Shown: piece after piece, positions 26,244 to 33,266 of the stretch | Position numbering within the stretch: the stretch's first letter is position 1 | How the letters are laid out: the number at the start of each line of letters is the position of its first letter | From: Prevotellaceae bacterium UBA1075 | GTDB lineage: Bacteria; Bacteroidota; Bacteroidia; Bacteroidales; Bacteroidaceae | NCBI GenBank assembly: GCA_002316015.1 | Contig: DCCS01000040.1 | Span: 12,936 to 76,935, forward strand | DNA: 64,000 nt | Direction: 5' to 3' | Notes under the pieces: model-generated | What the model was told of the DNA's origin: nothing | Databases searched by the model: none | What the model saw: the letters and a program-made list of their open reading frames with translations, nothing else | Made by a program: the position numbers and the translations under genes

Positions 26244-27140
26244 ATGGAAAGACAAGCAAGAAACTCCCGGGAAAGCCACGCGGCGGCGGCGGCCCCCCGC
26301 CGTGCCGCACCAGGCGTGGGACAGCAGTACGAGACCATCACCAGCACACAGAACCCACGGGTGAAGCGGTTGCTCACCCTGGAGCAGAAATCCCAGGAGC
26401 GCAAGGCCACCGGACGCTTCGTGGTAGAGGGGCGCAGGGAACTGGCACACTGCGTGGAGGCGGGATTCGCGGTGGAATGCGTCTTCGTGCGCGAGGACGT
26501 GCTCCCCACCCTGCTCCCCACCCTACCACGGCAGGCAGACATCCTGCCCGTGAGCGCCAGGGTGTACGAGCGCATCGCCTACCGCGAGGGCACCGAGGGC
26601 GTGGTGGCCATCGTGGAGAGCCGCACCCTGCGGCTGGCCAGCCTGCGGCTGCCCCACAATCCCCTGCTCATCGTACTGGAGAGCGTGGAGAAACCAGGCA
26701 ACCTGGGGGCCGTGTTGCGCAGCGCGGACGCCGCCTGGGCAGATGCCGTCATCGTGTGCGACCCCATGACCGACCTCTACAACCCCAATCTCATACGCTC
26801 GTCGGTAGGGGCTGTCTTCACTGTTCCGTGCGTGGCATGCTCCTCACAGGAGTGCATCGCCTTCCTCAAGGAGCGTGGCCTGCAGATCCTCACCGCGCAG
26901 CTGCAGGACTCGCGCCTCTATTACGACACCCCCATGACACAGGGCACAGCCATCGTGATGGGCACGGAATCCACCGGCCTCACCAGCGTGTGGCGCGAGG
27001 CGGCCGATGCGCACATACGCATCCCAATGCTGGGACGGCTCGACAGCCTCAACGTGTCGGTCAGCGCGGCCATACTCCTCTTCGAGGCCGTGAGGCAGCG
27101 CCAGGAAGCGGCATGCCGTACCCAAGCAAGCGCACAATGA
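26244..27140 (+). CDS. TrmH/SpoU-family rRNA or tRNA 2'-O-methyltransferase
   Basis: A 298-residue SPOUT-class RNA methyltransferase. An N-terminal substrate-binding domain (about 28-100: ITSTQNPRVKRLLTLEQKSQ) precedes the SpoU fold with motif 1 ESVEKPGNLGAVLRSADA, motif 2 AIVMGTESTGL and motif 3 IPMLGRLDSLNVSVSAAILL, which form the knotted S-adenosylmethionine site. It would methylate a ribose 2'-OH; the target position cannot be assigned. The start lies 4 bp after the SusE-like stop, so it is probably co-transcribed with two glycan genes although functionally unrelated. The first 25 residues are Ala/Arg-rich and atypical. Confidence 0.85.
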   Translation: MERQARNSRESHAAAAAPRRAAPGVGQQYETITSTQNPRVKRLLTLEQKSQERKATGRFVVEGRRELAHCVEAGFAVECVFVREDVLPTLLPTLPRQADILPVSARVYERIAYREGTEGVVAIVESRTLRLASLRLPHNPLLIVLESVEKPGNLGAVLRSADAAWADAVIVCDPMTDLYNPNLIRSSVGAVFTVPCVACSSQECIAFLKERGLQILTAQLQDSRLYYDTPMTQGTAIVMGTESTGLTSVWREAADAHIRIPMLGRLDSLNVSVSAAILLFEAVRQRQEAACRTQASAQ

Positions 27141-27301
27141 AAGGAACGGGAGCGAAAAGTGGCGACCCGCGCTGTACATCCTGCCCGCCCGCCACTTTTC
27201 ACTTCCTCCATATTCCTCACACAGCCCTGTGCCACCCCTCATCCGCCCCAGCGGGAGATGAATGGCGGCACGCCGCATGAGCCATTCTCGCCTGTTGACT
27301 C

Positions 27302-28291
27302 TCACTTCTTGCCCTGCCCGAAGTCCATTCCCCACTCCGCGCGCAGGACATCCAGCAAGCGCATGACGGCCAGCGACTCGCTGTGCGGCATCATGGGCGA
27401 CTCCACCCGTCCCTCGGCGATGCACCTTTGCGCCTCCAGCACCTGGTACTCGTAGCCCGTGACCACGCCCTCGGGACACTCATAGGTAGCCACACGGTCA
27501 AAGCCCACGAACACATCCACCCGCGTGGGATTGTTCACATTGTCAACCACCAGATACCCTTTCTCGCCGCCTATCACCGCCTGGCGGTCGGCACGGCACA
27601 CGGCGCTGCACTGCAGCGAGGCCAGGCGCCCGTGGCTGTACATGAGCGAGACGCTCTCCTGCAGGTCCACCCCCGTGGGGCCCATCAGGCAGTTGCTCAC
27701 CACACGCTCCACCTCCCCCCCGAAAAACATGCGCGCGAAATGCAGGGGATACACCCCCAGGTCAAGCAGCGCGCCACCACCCAGTTCGGGCCGCATGACA
27801 CGCTCCTTGTGGTCTATCTTGTAGCAGAGCGAGGCGGTGAGCATCCCCGGAGCGCCTATCACGCCGCTCTCCAGCACCTCGGCTATCTTACGGCACAGGG
27901 GCATGTAGCGTATCCACATCGCCTCGGCCAGATACACCCCACGCTCATGCGACAGTCCTATCAGAGCCTCGGCCTCGTCCGCGTTCATGGTGAAAGCCTT
28001 CTCCACCAGGCACGCCTTGCCCGCGAGCAGAGCCTTGCGGGCGGGCTCGTAGTGGCAGGAGTGGGGCGTGGCTATGTACAGGAGGTCCACCTGGGGATCC
28101 TCCAGGATGGTGTCATATGAGCCATAAGGCCGCTCGACACCCAAGGCCTCGGCAAACGCGCGTGCCTTCTCGGCCGAGCGCGACGCCACGGCTTTCACGC
28201 ACACGCCCGGCACCCGGGCCAGCGTGCGGGTCATCTTCTCCGCGATGTGCCCCGCACCGATGATGCCCACATTGAACATTCTCGTACTCAT
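27302..28291 (-). CDS. Gfo/Idh/MocA-family NAD(P)-dependent oxidoreductase
   Basis: A 329-residue cytoplasmic oxidoreductase. The N-terminal Rossmann motif is FNVGIIGAGHIAEKM. The EKA-type catalytic lysine lies within KACLVEKAFTMNADEAEAL, and a C-terminal beta domain contains GGALLDLGVYPLHFARMFFG. The arrangement matches dehydrogenases of the trans-1,2-dihydrobenzene-1,2-diol/glucose-fructose oxidoreductase-like group acting on sugars or sugar derivatives; no specific substrate can be assigned. The start at 28291 is chosen over the frame opening at 28423 because the Rossmann strand begins three residues after it and a -7 box lies at 28324. Confidence 0.87.
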   Translation of the reverse strand: MSTRMFNVGIIGAGHIAEKMTRTLARVPGVCVKAVASRSAEKARAFAEALGVERPYGSYDTILEDPQVDLLYIATPHSCHYEPARKALLAGKACLVEKAFTMNADEAEALIGLSHERGVYLAEAMWIRYMPLCRKIAEVLESGVIGAPGMLTASLCYKIDHKERVMRPELGGGALLDLGVYPLHFARMFFGGEVERVVSNCLMGPTGVDLQESVSLMYSHGRLASLQCSAVCRADRQAVIGGEKGYLVVDNVNNPTRVDVFVGFDRVATYECPEGVVTGYEYQVLEAQRCIAEGRVESPMMPHSESLAVMRLLDVLRAEWGMDFGQGKK

Positions 28292-28323
28292 CTCTTTTAT
28301 GTTAAATGGTCTGACTTCTACCG

Positions 28324-28354
28324 CAAAGTTACATTTATCCCGCGAGACCCGCAA
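28324..28354 (-). promoter_or_regulatory. Promoter of the Gfo/Idh/MocA gene
   Basis: The minus-strand -7 box TAACTTTG (28331-28324) has TTGC (28354-28351) 19 bp upstream. The leader is about 30 nt. Confidence 0.6.
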
Positions 28355-28464
28355 GCGCGCCGCGCCACCAAATGCCCTGCGGTGCGCGGTCTGTCCCTGC
28401 AACAAAACGGGACAATCACGCACAAATTATGGTTCCACACGGAATGCGGGAGCCCGCTTTTGCT

Positions 28465-28472
28465 TAACTTTG
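28465..28472 (+). promoter_or_regulatory. -7 box of the YgjP-like metallopeptidase gene
   Basis: TAACTTTG is an exact match. No good -33 box is seen. The predicted transcription start lies downstream of the ATG at 28474, which supports the ATG at 28540 as the true start. Confidence 0.5.
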
Positions 28473-28539
28473 CATGGCGGGAGCGCAGCGCGGACAACAG
28501 CCTGCACGCCTCCCGCACCCCAATGGACAGGAATGGAAC

Positions 28540-29277
28540 ATGAGCGAAGAGAGAACACTCACCGATGACGAACTGGGACGCATCCTCATCCACAGCAGCG
28601 CACGGGCCAGGCGGATAACCTTCAGATGCAAGGAGGGGGTGCTCACATGCACCACGCCGCCGCACACCAGCACAAGCCAGGTGGCGCGCGTGGTCAACGA
28701 GATGAGGGGCAGGCTGCGCGGGCTGGCGCAGCGGGGCAGGGACAGGCACACCGCCTCGCTGTTCACCCCACAGAGCCGCATCGAGGCCGAGGGGTTCACG
28801 TTCAGTTGCCTGCGGGACGACGGGGGCAAGCCCCGTGTGCGCGAGGACGCGCGGGGCATGACCTTCCTCTACCCCGGCGGGCTCGACTGGTCGTCCGACG
28901 GGCTGCAGCAGTGGCTCACCCGCGTGGTGGAGGAATGCCTGCGGCGGCGCGCCACCAGGACACTCATCCCGCGCCTGCTCACACTCGCCGGGCTGCGGGG
29001 ACTGCACGTGCGCGAGGCCACCGTGCGCAAGACCAAGAGCCGATGGGGCAGCTGCTCCGGCAAGGGCGACATACACCTGAGCCTGTACCTGATGCTGCTG
29101 CCGCCCCACCTGCGCGACTTCATCATGCAGCATGAGCTCACCCACCTGCTTGAGATGAACCACGGCCCGCGCTTCCACGCCCTGCTCAACCAGGCGGTGG
29201 CCGGCCAGGAGGAAGCCCTGCAGAGGGAGATGAGGCAGTTCCACACCGCGCTCACGCTGCAACAGCCTTCCCCATAA
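28540..29277 (+). CDS. YgjP-like (DUF45, M48-related) metallopeptidase
   Basis: A 245-residue protein of the YgjP/DUF45 family. The zinc motif is H198-E-L-T-H202 followed by H208 in MNHGPRF, and the family hallmark KTKSRWGSCS precedes it by about 40 residues. The fold resembles minigluzincin domains; members are cytoplasmic and their substrates are uncertain. The N-terminal half has a weak match to the family's beta-rich leader. The start at 28540 is preferred over 28474 because of the promoter position. The gene is divergent from the Gfo/Idh gene and 118 bp upstream of the EEP gene. Confidence 0.85.
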   Translation: MSEERTLTDDELGRILIHSSARARRITFRCKEGVLTCTTPPHTSTSQVARVVNEMRGRLRGLAQRGRDRHTASLFTPQSRIEAEGFTFSCLRDDGGKPRVREDARGMTFLYPGGLDWSSDGLQQWLTRVVEECLRRRATRTLIPRLLTLAGLRGLHVREATVRKTKSRWGSCSGKGDIHLSLYLMLLPPHLRDFIMQHELTHLLEMNHGPRFHALLNQAVAGQEEALQREMRQFHTALTLQQPSP

Positions 29278-29395
29278 GGGGCGACAGGCGGCGCCACGCG
29301 CCATCCCTGAGACACCCGGCACACGCGCCATCCCGCCACACGCCATGCCCCCACCTGCACATTCACTCCCCTCACCACCACACACGACACCAAGC

Positions 29396-30343
29396 ATGCA
29401 CCTGCGGCTCACCACACTGATTGTCGCCCTGACGCTCGCCTCCACCGGCGCGGCGGCACAGCGTGTGGTGTGGTGGAACGTGGAGAACCTCTTTGACTGC
29501 CGCCACGACACGCTCAAGGACGACCTTGAGTTCCTGCCCGCCTCGGCCCGCCGCTGGACACGCAGCCGCTACTGGCGCAAGATGGACAATATCGCGCGCA
29601 CCCTGGCGGCCGTCTCCCGGAACGAGGAATGGCCCATGCTGGTGGGACTGGGCGAGGTGGAGAACGACTCCGTGCTGCGCGACCTCACCCTGCGCAGCCC
29701 GCTGCGGCTGGCGGGCTACCGCTACGCGCACCACGAGGGCCCCGACCGGCGGGGCATCGACTGTGCCCTGCTGTACCAGCCCCGGCTGTTCCGCCTCACC
29801 GGCAGCCGCGCTGTGCGTGTGCCCTCACACGAGCACGGCATGCGCCCCACGCGCGACCTGCTCCATTGCCAGGGCGTGCTGCCCGGGGGCGACACCCTGC
29901 ATGTCATCTGTGTCCACCTGCCCAGCCGGGCGGGAGGCACACGGCAAACCGCGCGGCACAGGATGCTTGCCGCCACCACCCTGTGTATGCTGCTGGACTC
30001 GCTCAGGGGCAAGGATGTGCTTGTCATGGGTGACTTCAACGCCGGGGCAGGCGACCCCATCTTTGCCCCCATCGGGCGGCGGCTGGTGTCGCTCACGCCA
30101 GGGGGACGCAAGGAAAAGCGAAAGCCCCAGGGCACCTACTGCTACCAGGGGCACTGGGACTACATCGACCATGTTCTCATAAGCCGCTCACTGCAGCCGC
30201 GCTGCAGCGGGCATATCACCGTGGGACGCTTCCCCTTCCTGCTCACAGAGGAAGGCACGCCCCACCGCACCTATCTCGGGCCCGCCTACCAGGGCGGCAC
30301 GTCCGATCACCTGCCCATCTGGGCCGACCTGTCCATCAGGTAG
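29396..30343 (+). CDS. Secreted endonuclease/exonuclease/phosphatase-family protein
   Basis: A 315-residue exported EEP-fold hydrolase. A signal peptide (LTTLIVALTLASTGAAAQ) is followed by the catalytic signatures WWNVENLFD, GLGEVEND, VICVHLPSRAGG, VMGDFNAG and the final SDHLPIWADL. These are the metal- and phosphate-binding residues of the DNase I-like superfamily. Bacteroidetes have many such extracytoplasmic nucleases or phosphodiesterases; the substrate is not evident. The start at 29396 begins the signal peptide. The 3' end overlaps the convergent aroC gene by 37 bp. Confidence 0.88.
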   Translation: MHLRLTTLIVALTLASTGAAAQRVVWWNVENLFDCRHDTLKDDLEFLPASARRWTRSRYWRKMDNIARTLAAVSRNEEWPMLVGLGEVENDSVLRDLTLRSPLRLAGYRYAHHEGPDRRGIDCALLYQPRLFRLTGSRAVRVPSHEHGMRPTRDLLHCQGVLPGGDTLHVICVHLPSRAGGTRQTARHRMLAATTLCMLLDSLRGKDVLVMGDFNAGAGDPIFAPIGRRLVSLTPGGRKEKRKPQGTYCYQGHWDYIDHVLISRSLQPRCSGHITVGRFPFLLTEEGTPHRTYLGPAYQGGTSDHLPIWADLSIR

Positions 30344-31389
30344 CAGTCGGCCAGCACCAGGGCAGCCATGGCCTCCACCACGGGCACCGCGCGTGGCAGC
30401 ACGCAGGGGTCATGCCGCCCGCGCGCCGTGAGCGTGACAGCCTCGCCTGCCTGGTTGACCGTGTGCTGCTCCTTGAGCAGGGTGGCTACGGGCTTAAAGG
30501 CCACACGGAAATAAATGTCCTGTCCGTTGGAGATGCCGCCCTGTATGCCCCCGCTGCGGTTGGTGAGGGTGGTCACGCCGCCCTTCCCGTCGGGCACGAA
30601 TGTGTCGTTCTGCTCGCTTCCGCGCTGTGTCACGCCCGCGAAGCCCATGCCGTACTCGAACCCCTTGACGGCGTTGATGCCCAGCATGGCCGCCCCCAGG
30701 AGCGCGTGCAGCTTGCCGAAGACCGGTTCGCCCCAGCCCACGGGGCATCCCCTCACCACGCAGGCTATCACACCGCCTATGGTGTCGCCGTCGGCCTTGA
30801 CCTCGCGTATGAGGCCCTCCATGCGGCTGGCCACCACGGTGTCGGGGCAGCGCACGTCATTGGTCTCGGCCAGTGCGAGGTCATAGTCCTGGTAACTCCC
30901 CGGCAGGATGATGTCCCCCACCTGCTGTGTGTATGCCTGCACGGTGACGCCCAGTTGGCTGAGCATCAGTTTGGCAAAGGCGCCGCCCACCACACGGCTG
31001 ATGGTCTCGCGTGCCGAACTGCGCCCTCCGCCACGGTGGTCACGCAGCCCGTACTTCAGGGTATAGGTGTAGTCGGCATGGCTGGGGCGGTAGAGCGAGC
31101 GCATGTTGTCATAGTCCTGGCTGTGCTGGTTGCCGTTGCGCACGATGAAGCCGATGGGGCATCCCGTGGTGCGCCCCTCGAAGGTGCCGCTCAGGAGCTC
31201 CACCCGGTCGGCCTCCTTGCGCGCGGTGGTCAGGGCACTCTGGCCAGGGCGGCGGCGGTCCAGCTCGTGCTGGATGAAGTCCATGTCCACGGTCATCCCG
31301 GCCGGGATGCCGTCTATCACCCCCCCGATGGCCGCGCCATGGCTTTCGCCAAAGGTGGTGAGACGCAAGATGTTGCCAAATGTGTTCAC
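30307..31389 (-). CDS. aroC: Chorismate synthase
   Basis: Converts 5-enolpyruvylshikimate-3-phosphate to chorismate, the last step of the shikimate pathway; requires reduced FMN. All three family signatures are present: GESHGAAIGGVIDGIPAG near residue 14, GLRDHRGGGRSSARETISR near 115, and RGRHDPCVLPRAVPVVEAM near 325. The length (360 aa) is normal. A strong Shine-Dalgarno sequence, AGGAGGAAC, lies upstream of the ATG at 31389. The 3' end overlaps the EEP gene in antisense for 37 bp. Confidence 0.98.
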   Translation of the reverse strand: MNTFGNILRLTTFGESHGAAIGGVIDGIPAGMTVDMDFIQHELDRRRPGQSALTTARKEADRVELLSGTFEGRTTGCPIGFIVRNGNQHSQDYDNMRSLYRPSHADYTYTLKYGLRDHRGGGRSSARETISRVVGGAFAKLMLSQLGVTVQAYTQQVGDIILPGSYQDYDLALAETNDVRCPDTVVASRMEGLIREVKADGDTIGGVIACVVRGCPVGWGEPVFGKLHALLGAAMLGINAVKGFEYGMGFAGVTQRGSEQNDTFVPDGKGGVTTLTNRSGGIQGGISNGQDIYFRVAFKPVATLLKEQHTVNQAGEAVTLTARGRHDPCVLPRAVPVVEAMAALVLADCYLMDRSAQMGR

Positions 31390-31527
31390 TTCTCTGTTCC
31401 TCCTCTATTGTTCATCCGTTCAAGCAAGGCCGCGCTGTCATGGGGCTGCGGGAATTGTACGGCACGAGCATGACAGCCACGGGATTCCACACGCCCGCAC
31501 ATCCTGGCCGTCAAGGCTGGCAAATGG

Positions 31528-32175
31528 TCAGTGGTGTCCCGCGCGCCCCTGGGCACGCTCACCCGGCTCACAGCCGCACGAGCCCGACTCACAGCCGCAT
31601 GAGTTGTTCCCCTCGCCGCCGCACGAGCAGTTCCCCTCGCCGCCGCAGCCCTCGCATCCGCAACAACCGCCCTCGCCCGAGAGTGCCTGGAGCGCGTCGC
31701 TTACCTCCTGGTCCGTAGCCGGGCGTGACTGCTCCACCTTGCCCACAAAGCGCAGCGTCTTGCCCGCCAGGGGATGGTTGAGGTCCACGGTGACGGTATC
31801 GTCCTGTATGAGGGCAATGAGCCCGCTGAAGCGCTGGCCGTCACTGCTCTGCAGGGGCACCACAGCCCCCTCGTGGATGTAGCGCGGGTCAATCTTCCCG
31901 TCAATCTCAAACATGCTGCGGGGCACCTCGCGCCGTCCCTCCGGGTCATACGGCCCGTAGGCCTGCTCCACGCCGAGCGTGAAGTCAAAGGGCGCGCCTG
32001 TCTCCAGAGCCTCTATCTGCCGCTCGAAGTCATCCAGTGTCATGCCCAGTCCGGTGAGGAACTCAAAGGGACGCTCGCCGGTAGCCTCCTCAATCAGTTC
32101 GGGCTCCTGTCCCTCGCCCTGTCCATAGAGCTTGTAGGACACGCTGATGTACTTGTTTGTTGATTCTGTTGCCAT
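31528..32175 (-). CDS. slyD: SlyD-type FKBP peptidyl-prolyl isomerase with Cys-rich tail
   Basis: A 215-residue cytoplasmic isomerase/chaperone. The FKBP core with inserted IF chaperone domain is recognised from SVSYKLYGQGEG, LTGLGMTLDDFERQIEAL, VEQAYGPYDPEGRREVPR and VDLNHPLAGKTLRF. The C-terminal about 45 residues are Cys/Gly-rich (GGCCGCEGCGGEGNCSCGG and similar), comparable to the His/Cys metal-binding tail of E. coli SlyD that carries nickel. The tail here is dominated by cysteine rather than histidine and ends in HH. The gene follows the small secreted-protein gene by 12 bp and is probably co-transcribed. Confidence 0.9.
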   Translation of the reverse strand: MATESTNKYISVSYKLYGQGEGQEPELIEEATGERPFEFLTGLGMTLDDFERQIEALETGAPFDFTLGVEQAYGPYDPEGRREVPRSMFEIDGKIDPRYIHEGAVVPLQSSDGQRFSGLIALIQDDTVTVDLNHPLAGKTLRFVGKVEQSRPATDQEVSDALQALSGEGGCCGCEGCGGEGNCSCGGEGNNSCGCESGSCGCEPGERAQGRAGHH

Positions 32176-32187
32176 ATTCTGTATTTT

Positions 32188-32706
32188 TCATTTGTTTTTT
32201 CCGTTCTTCCCACAGAGTGTCATCTCCAGTGGCAGAGCCACATTCCGGTGCACGGCACTGGCCAGGTTCTGCGCCACATCGGCGGGAGCCGAGAAGTAGA
32301 CGCACGCGCCCAGTTCCTTGATGCGCACCGCGCATAGCCGCGAGCCGTCATGGCGCAGGAACTGGTAGGTAAGCGTCTCGTTGTGCCCGGGCCTGGCCGC
32401 GCGGAAGTTCATGGTCTTCTCCAGCCTCATCTTCTCGGCAGGCACCAGCTCGCCGGTCCACTTGCTGCTCCTGGCCATGGTGCGTCCCCGCATCACCACG
32501 GCTGTCTCCACCCGCTCGCCATGCACGCGGGGCAGTGCCTTGCGCATCTTGGCCATGCCCTTTCTCACGCGCTCGTCATCCTTCTCCTGCTTGTCGCCAT
32601 AGGGAGCCGTCTGCGTGGCGCCGGTCACGGCATCCACCCCCGGGCGTGCCCCGGCCGACAGCGTAAGGCCCAGCATGAGGACGGCGAGCAATGTTCGTCC
32701 ATTCAT
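32188..32706 (-). CDS. Secreted protein of unknown function with a flavinylation-like motif
   Basis: I do not recognise the family. A signal peptide (residues 1-19) is followed directly by VDAVTGATQT at residues 24-33. This equals the ApbE-dependent FMN attachment motif of FMN-binding domains, with T31 in the acceptor position. The usual FMN-binding fold, which normally precedes this motif, is absent. Residues 40-70 are charged and helical (KDDERVRKGMAKMRKALPR); the C-terminal half is beta-like and contains two isolated cysteines. It is the first gene of a two-gene unit with slyD. The match could be coincidental. The start at 32706 begins the signal peptide; the frame opens slightly earlier at 32727. 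Confidence 0.7.
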   Translation of the reverse strand: MNGRTLLAVLMLGLTLSAGARPGVDAVTGATQTAPYGDKQEKDDERVRKGMAKMRKALPRVHGERVETAVVMRGRTMARSSKWTGELVPAEKMRLEKTMNFRAARPGHNETLTYQFLRHDGSRLCAVRIKELGACVYFSAPADVAQNLASAVHRNVALPLEMTLCGKNGKNK

Positions 32707-32734
32707 ATATGCGTCTCGTTTAACCATTCATCTG

Positions 32735-32765
32735 CAAAGGTAGGCATTTATTTTGGGAGATGCAA
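32735..32765 (-). promoter_or_regulatory. Promoter of the small secreted protein/slyD unit
   Basis: The minus-strand -7 box TACCTTTG (32742-32735) has TTGC (32765-32762) 19 bp upstream. Confidence 0.6.
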
Positions 32766-33075
32766 GCCCAGGGCACACACTGTCCAGGGCCATGGGGGAG
32801 GAGCCCCATCCAGCCTGCTCCAAGCCCTCTCCTGCTCCCCCAAGGGGGGAGGGATGCCTTGCTGCACAAGGCTTGGGCATACGGGGAGAGGGCAGGATGC
32901 GCTGGCTGCATGTGGCCAGGGATTTTGCTTTCGGGACAGGAAGGAGGTAAAGAGGCACCTGGAAAGGACAAAAGCGTAAACGCCATGGCTGGCCTCTCAT
33001 CCCAACAGGGCGTTTGCTGCGAGCAACCAGCCTGCTGCTCTGCTTCTACCAAAGAACAGGCATAAAAAACGCACC
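32766..33075. other. Intergenic gap with a C/G-tract palindrome
   Basis: Contains TCCCCCAAGGGGGGA (near 32835), a compact palindrome of the type also seen at 33204-33222 and 2388. No coding frame or RNA is recognised. It ends at repeat array 2. Confidence 0.5.
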
Positions 33076-33199
33076 GCGCTGCGTTGGCGATCGCAGTGCG
33101 GTGCGTTGGCCGATGCAGTGCGGTGCGTTGGCGGATGCAGCGTGGTGCGTTTGCGGATGCAGCGTGGTGCGTTGGCGGATGCAGCGTGGTGCGTTTGCG
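33076..33199 (+). repeat. 22-bp tandem repeat array 2
   Basis: Five complete 22-bp units (33076, 33098, 33120, 33142, 33164) and a 14-bp partial copy. The shared core reads GTGCGTTGGCGGATGCAG with G/T and C/G variants; units 3-5 differ at only one or two positions. The unit is related to that of array 1 (shared GCGTTGGCCGATGCA). No palindromic end module is present. The array lies about 70 bp past the stop of the minus-strand GH95 gene. Confidence 0.85.
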
Positions 33200-33266
33200 T
33201 CCCCTCCCCCTTGGGGGAGGCTGGGAGGAGGCTCTGTTGGGGGGGGGAGGGGGCTCTCCCTCCCCC

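Noticed and set aside
30307..30343. Sequencing error producing the aroC/EEP overlap
   Set aside because: Both proteins end with family-typical motifs close to the overlap, so the overlap looks genuine.
33076..33199. CRISPR array
   Set aside because: The 22-bp units are directly adjacent without spacers, and no cas genes are present in the window.
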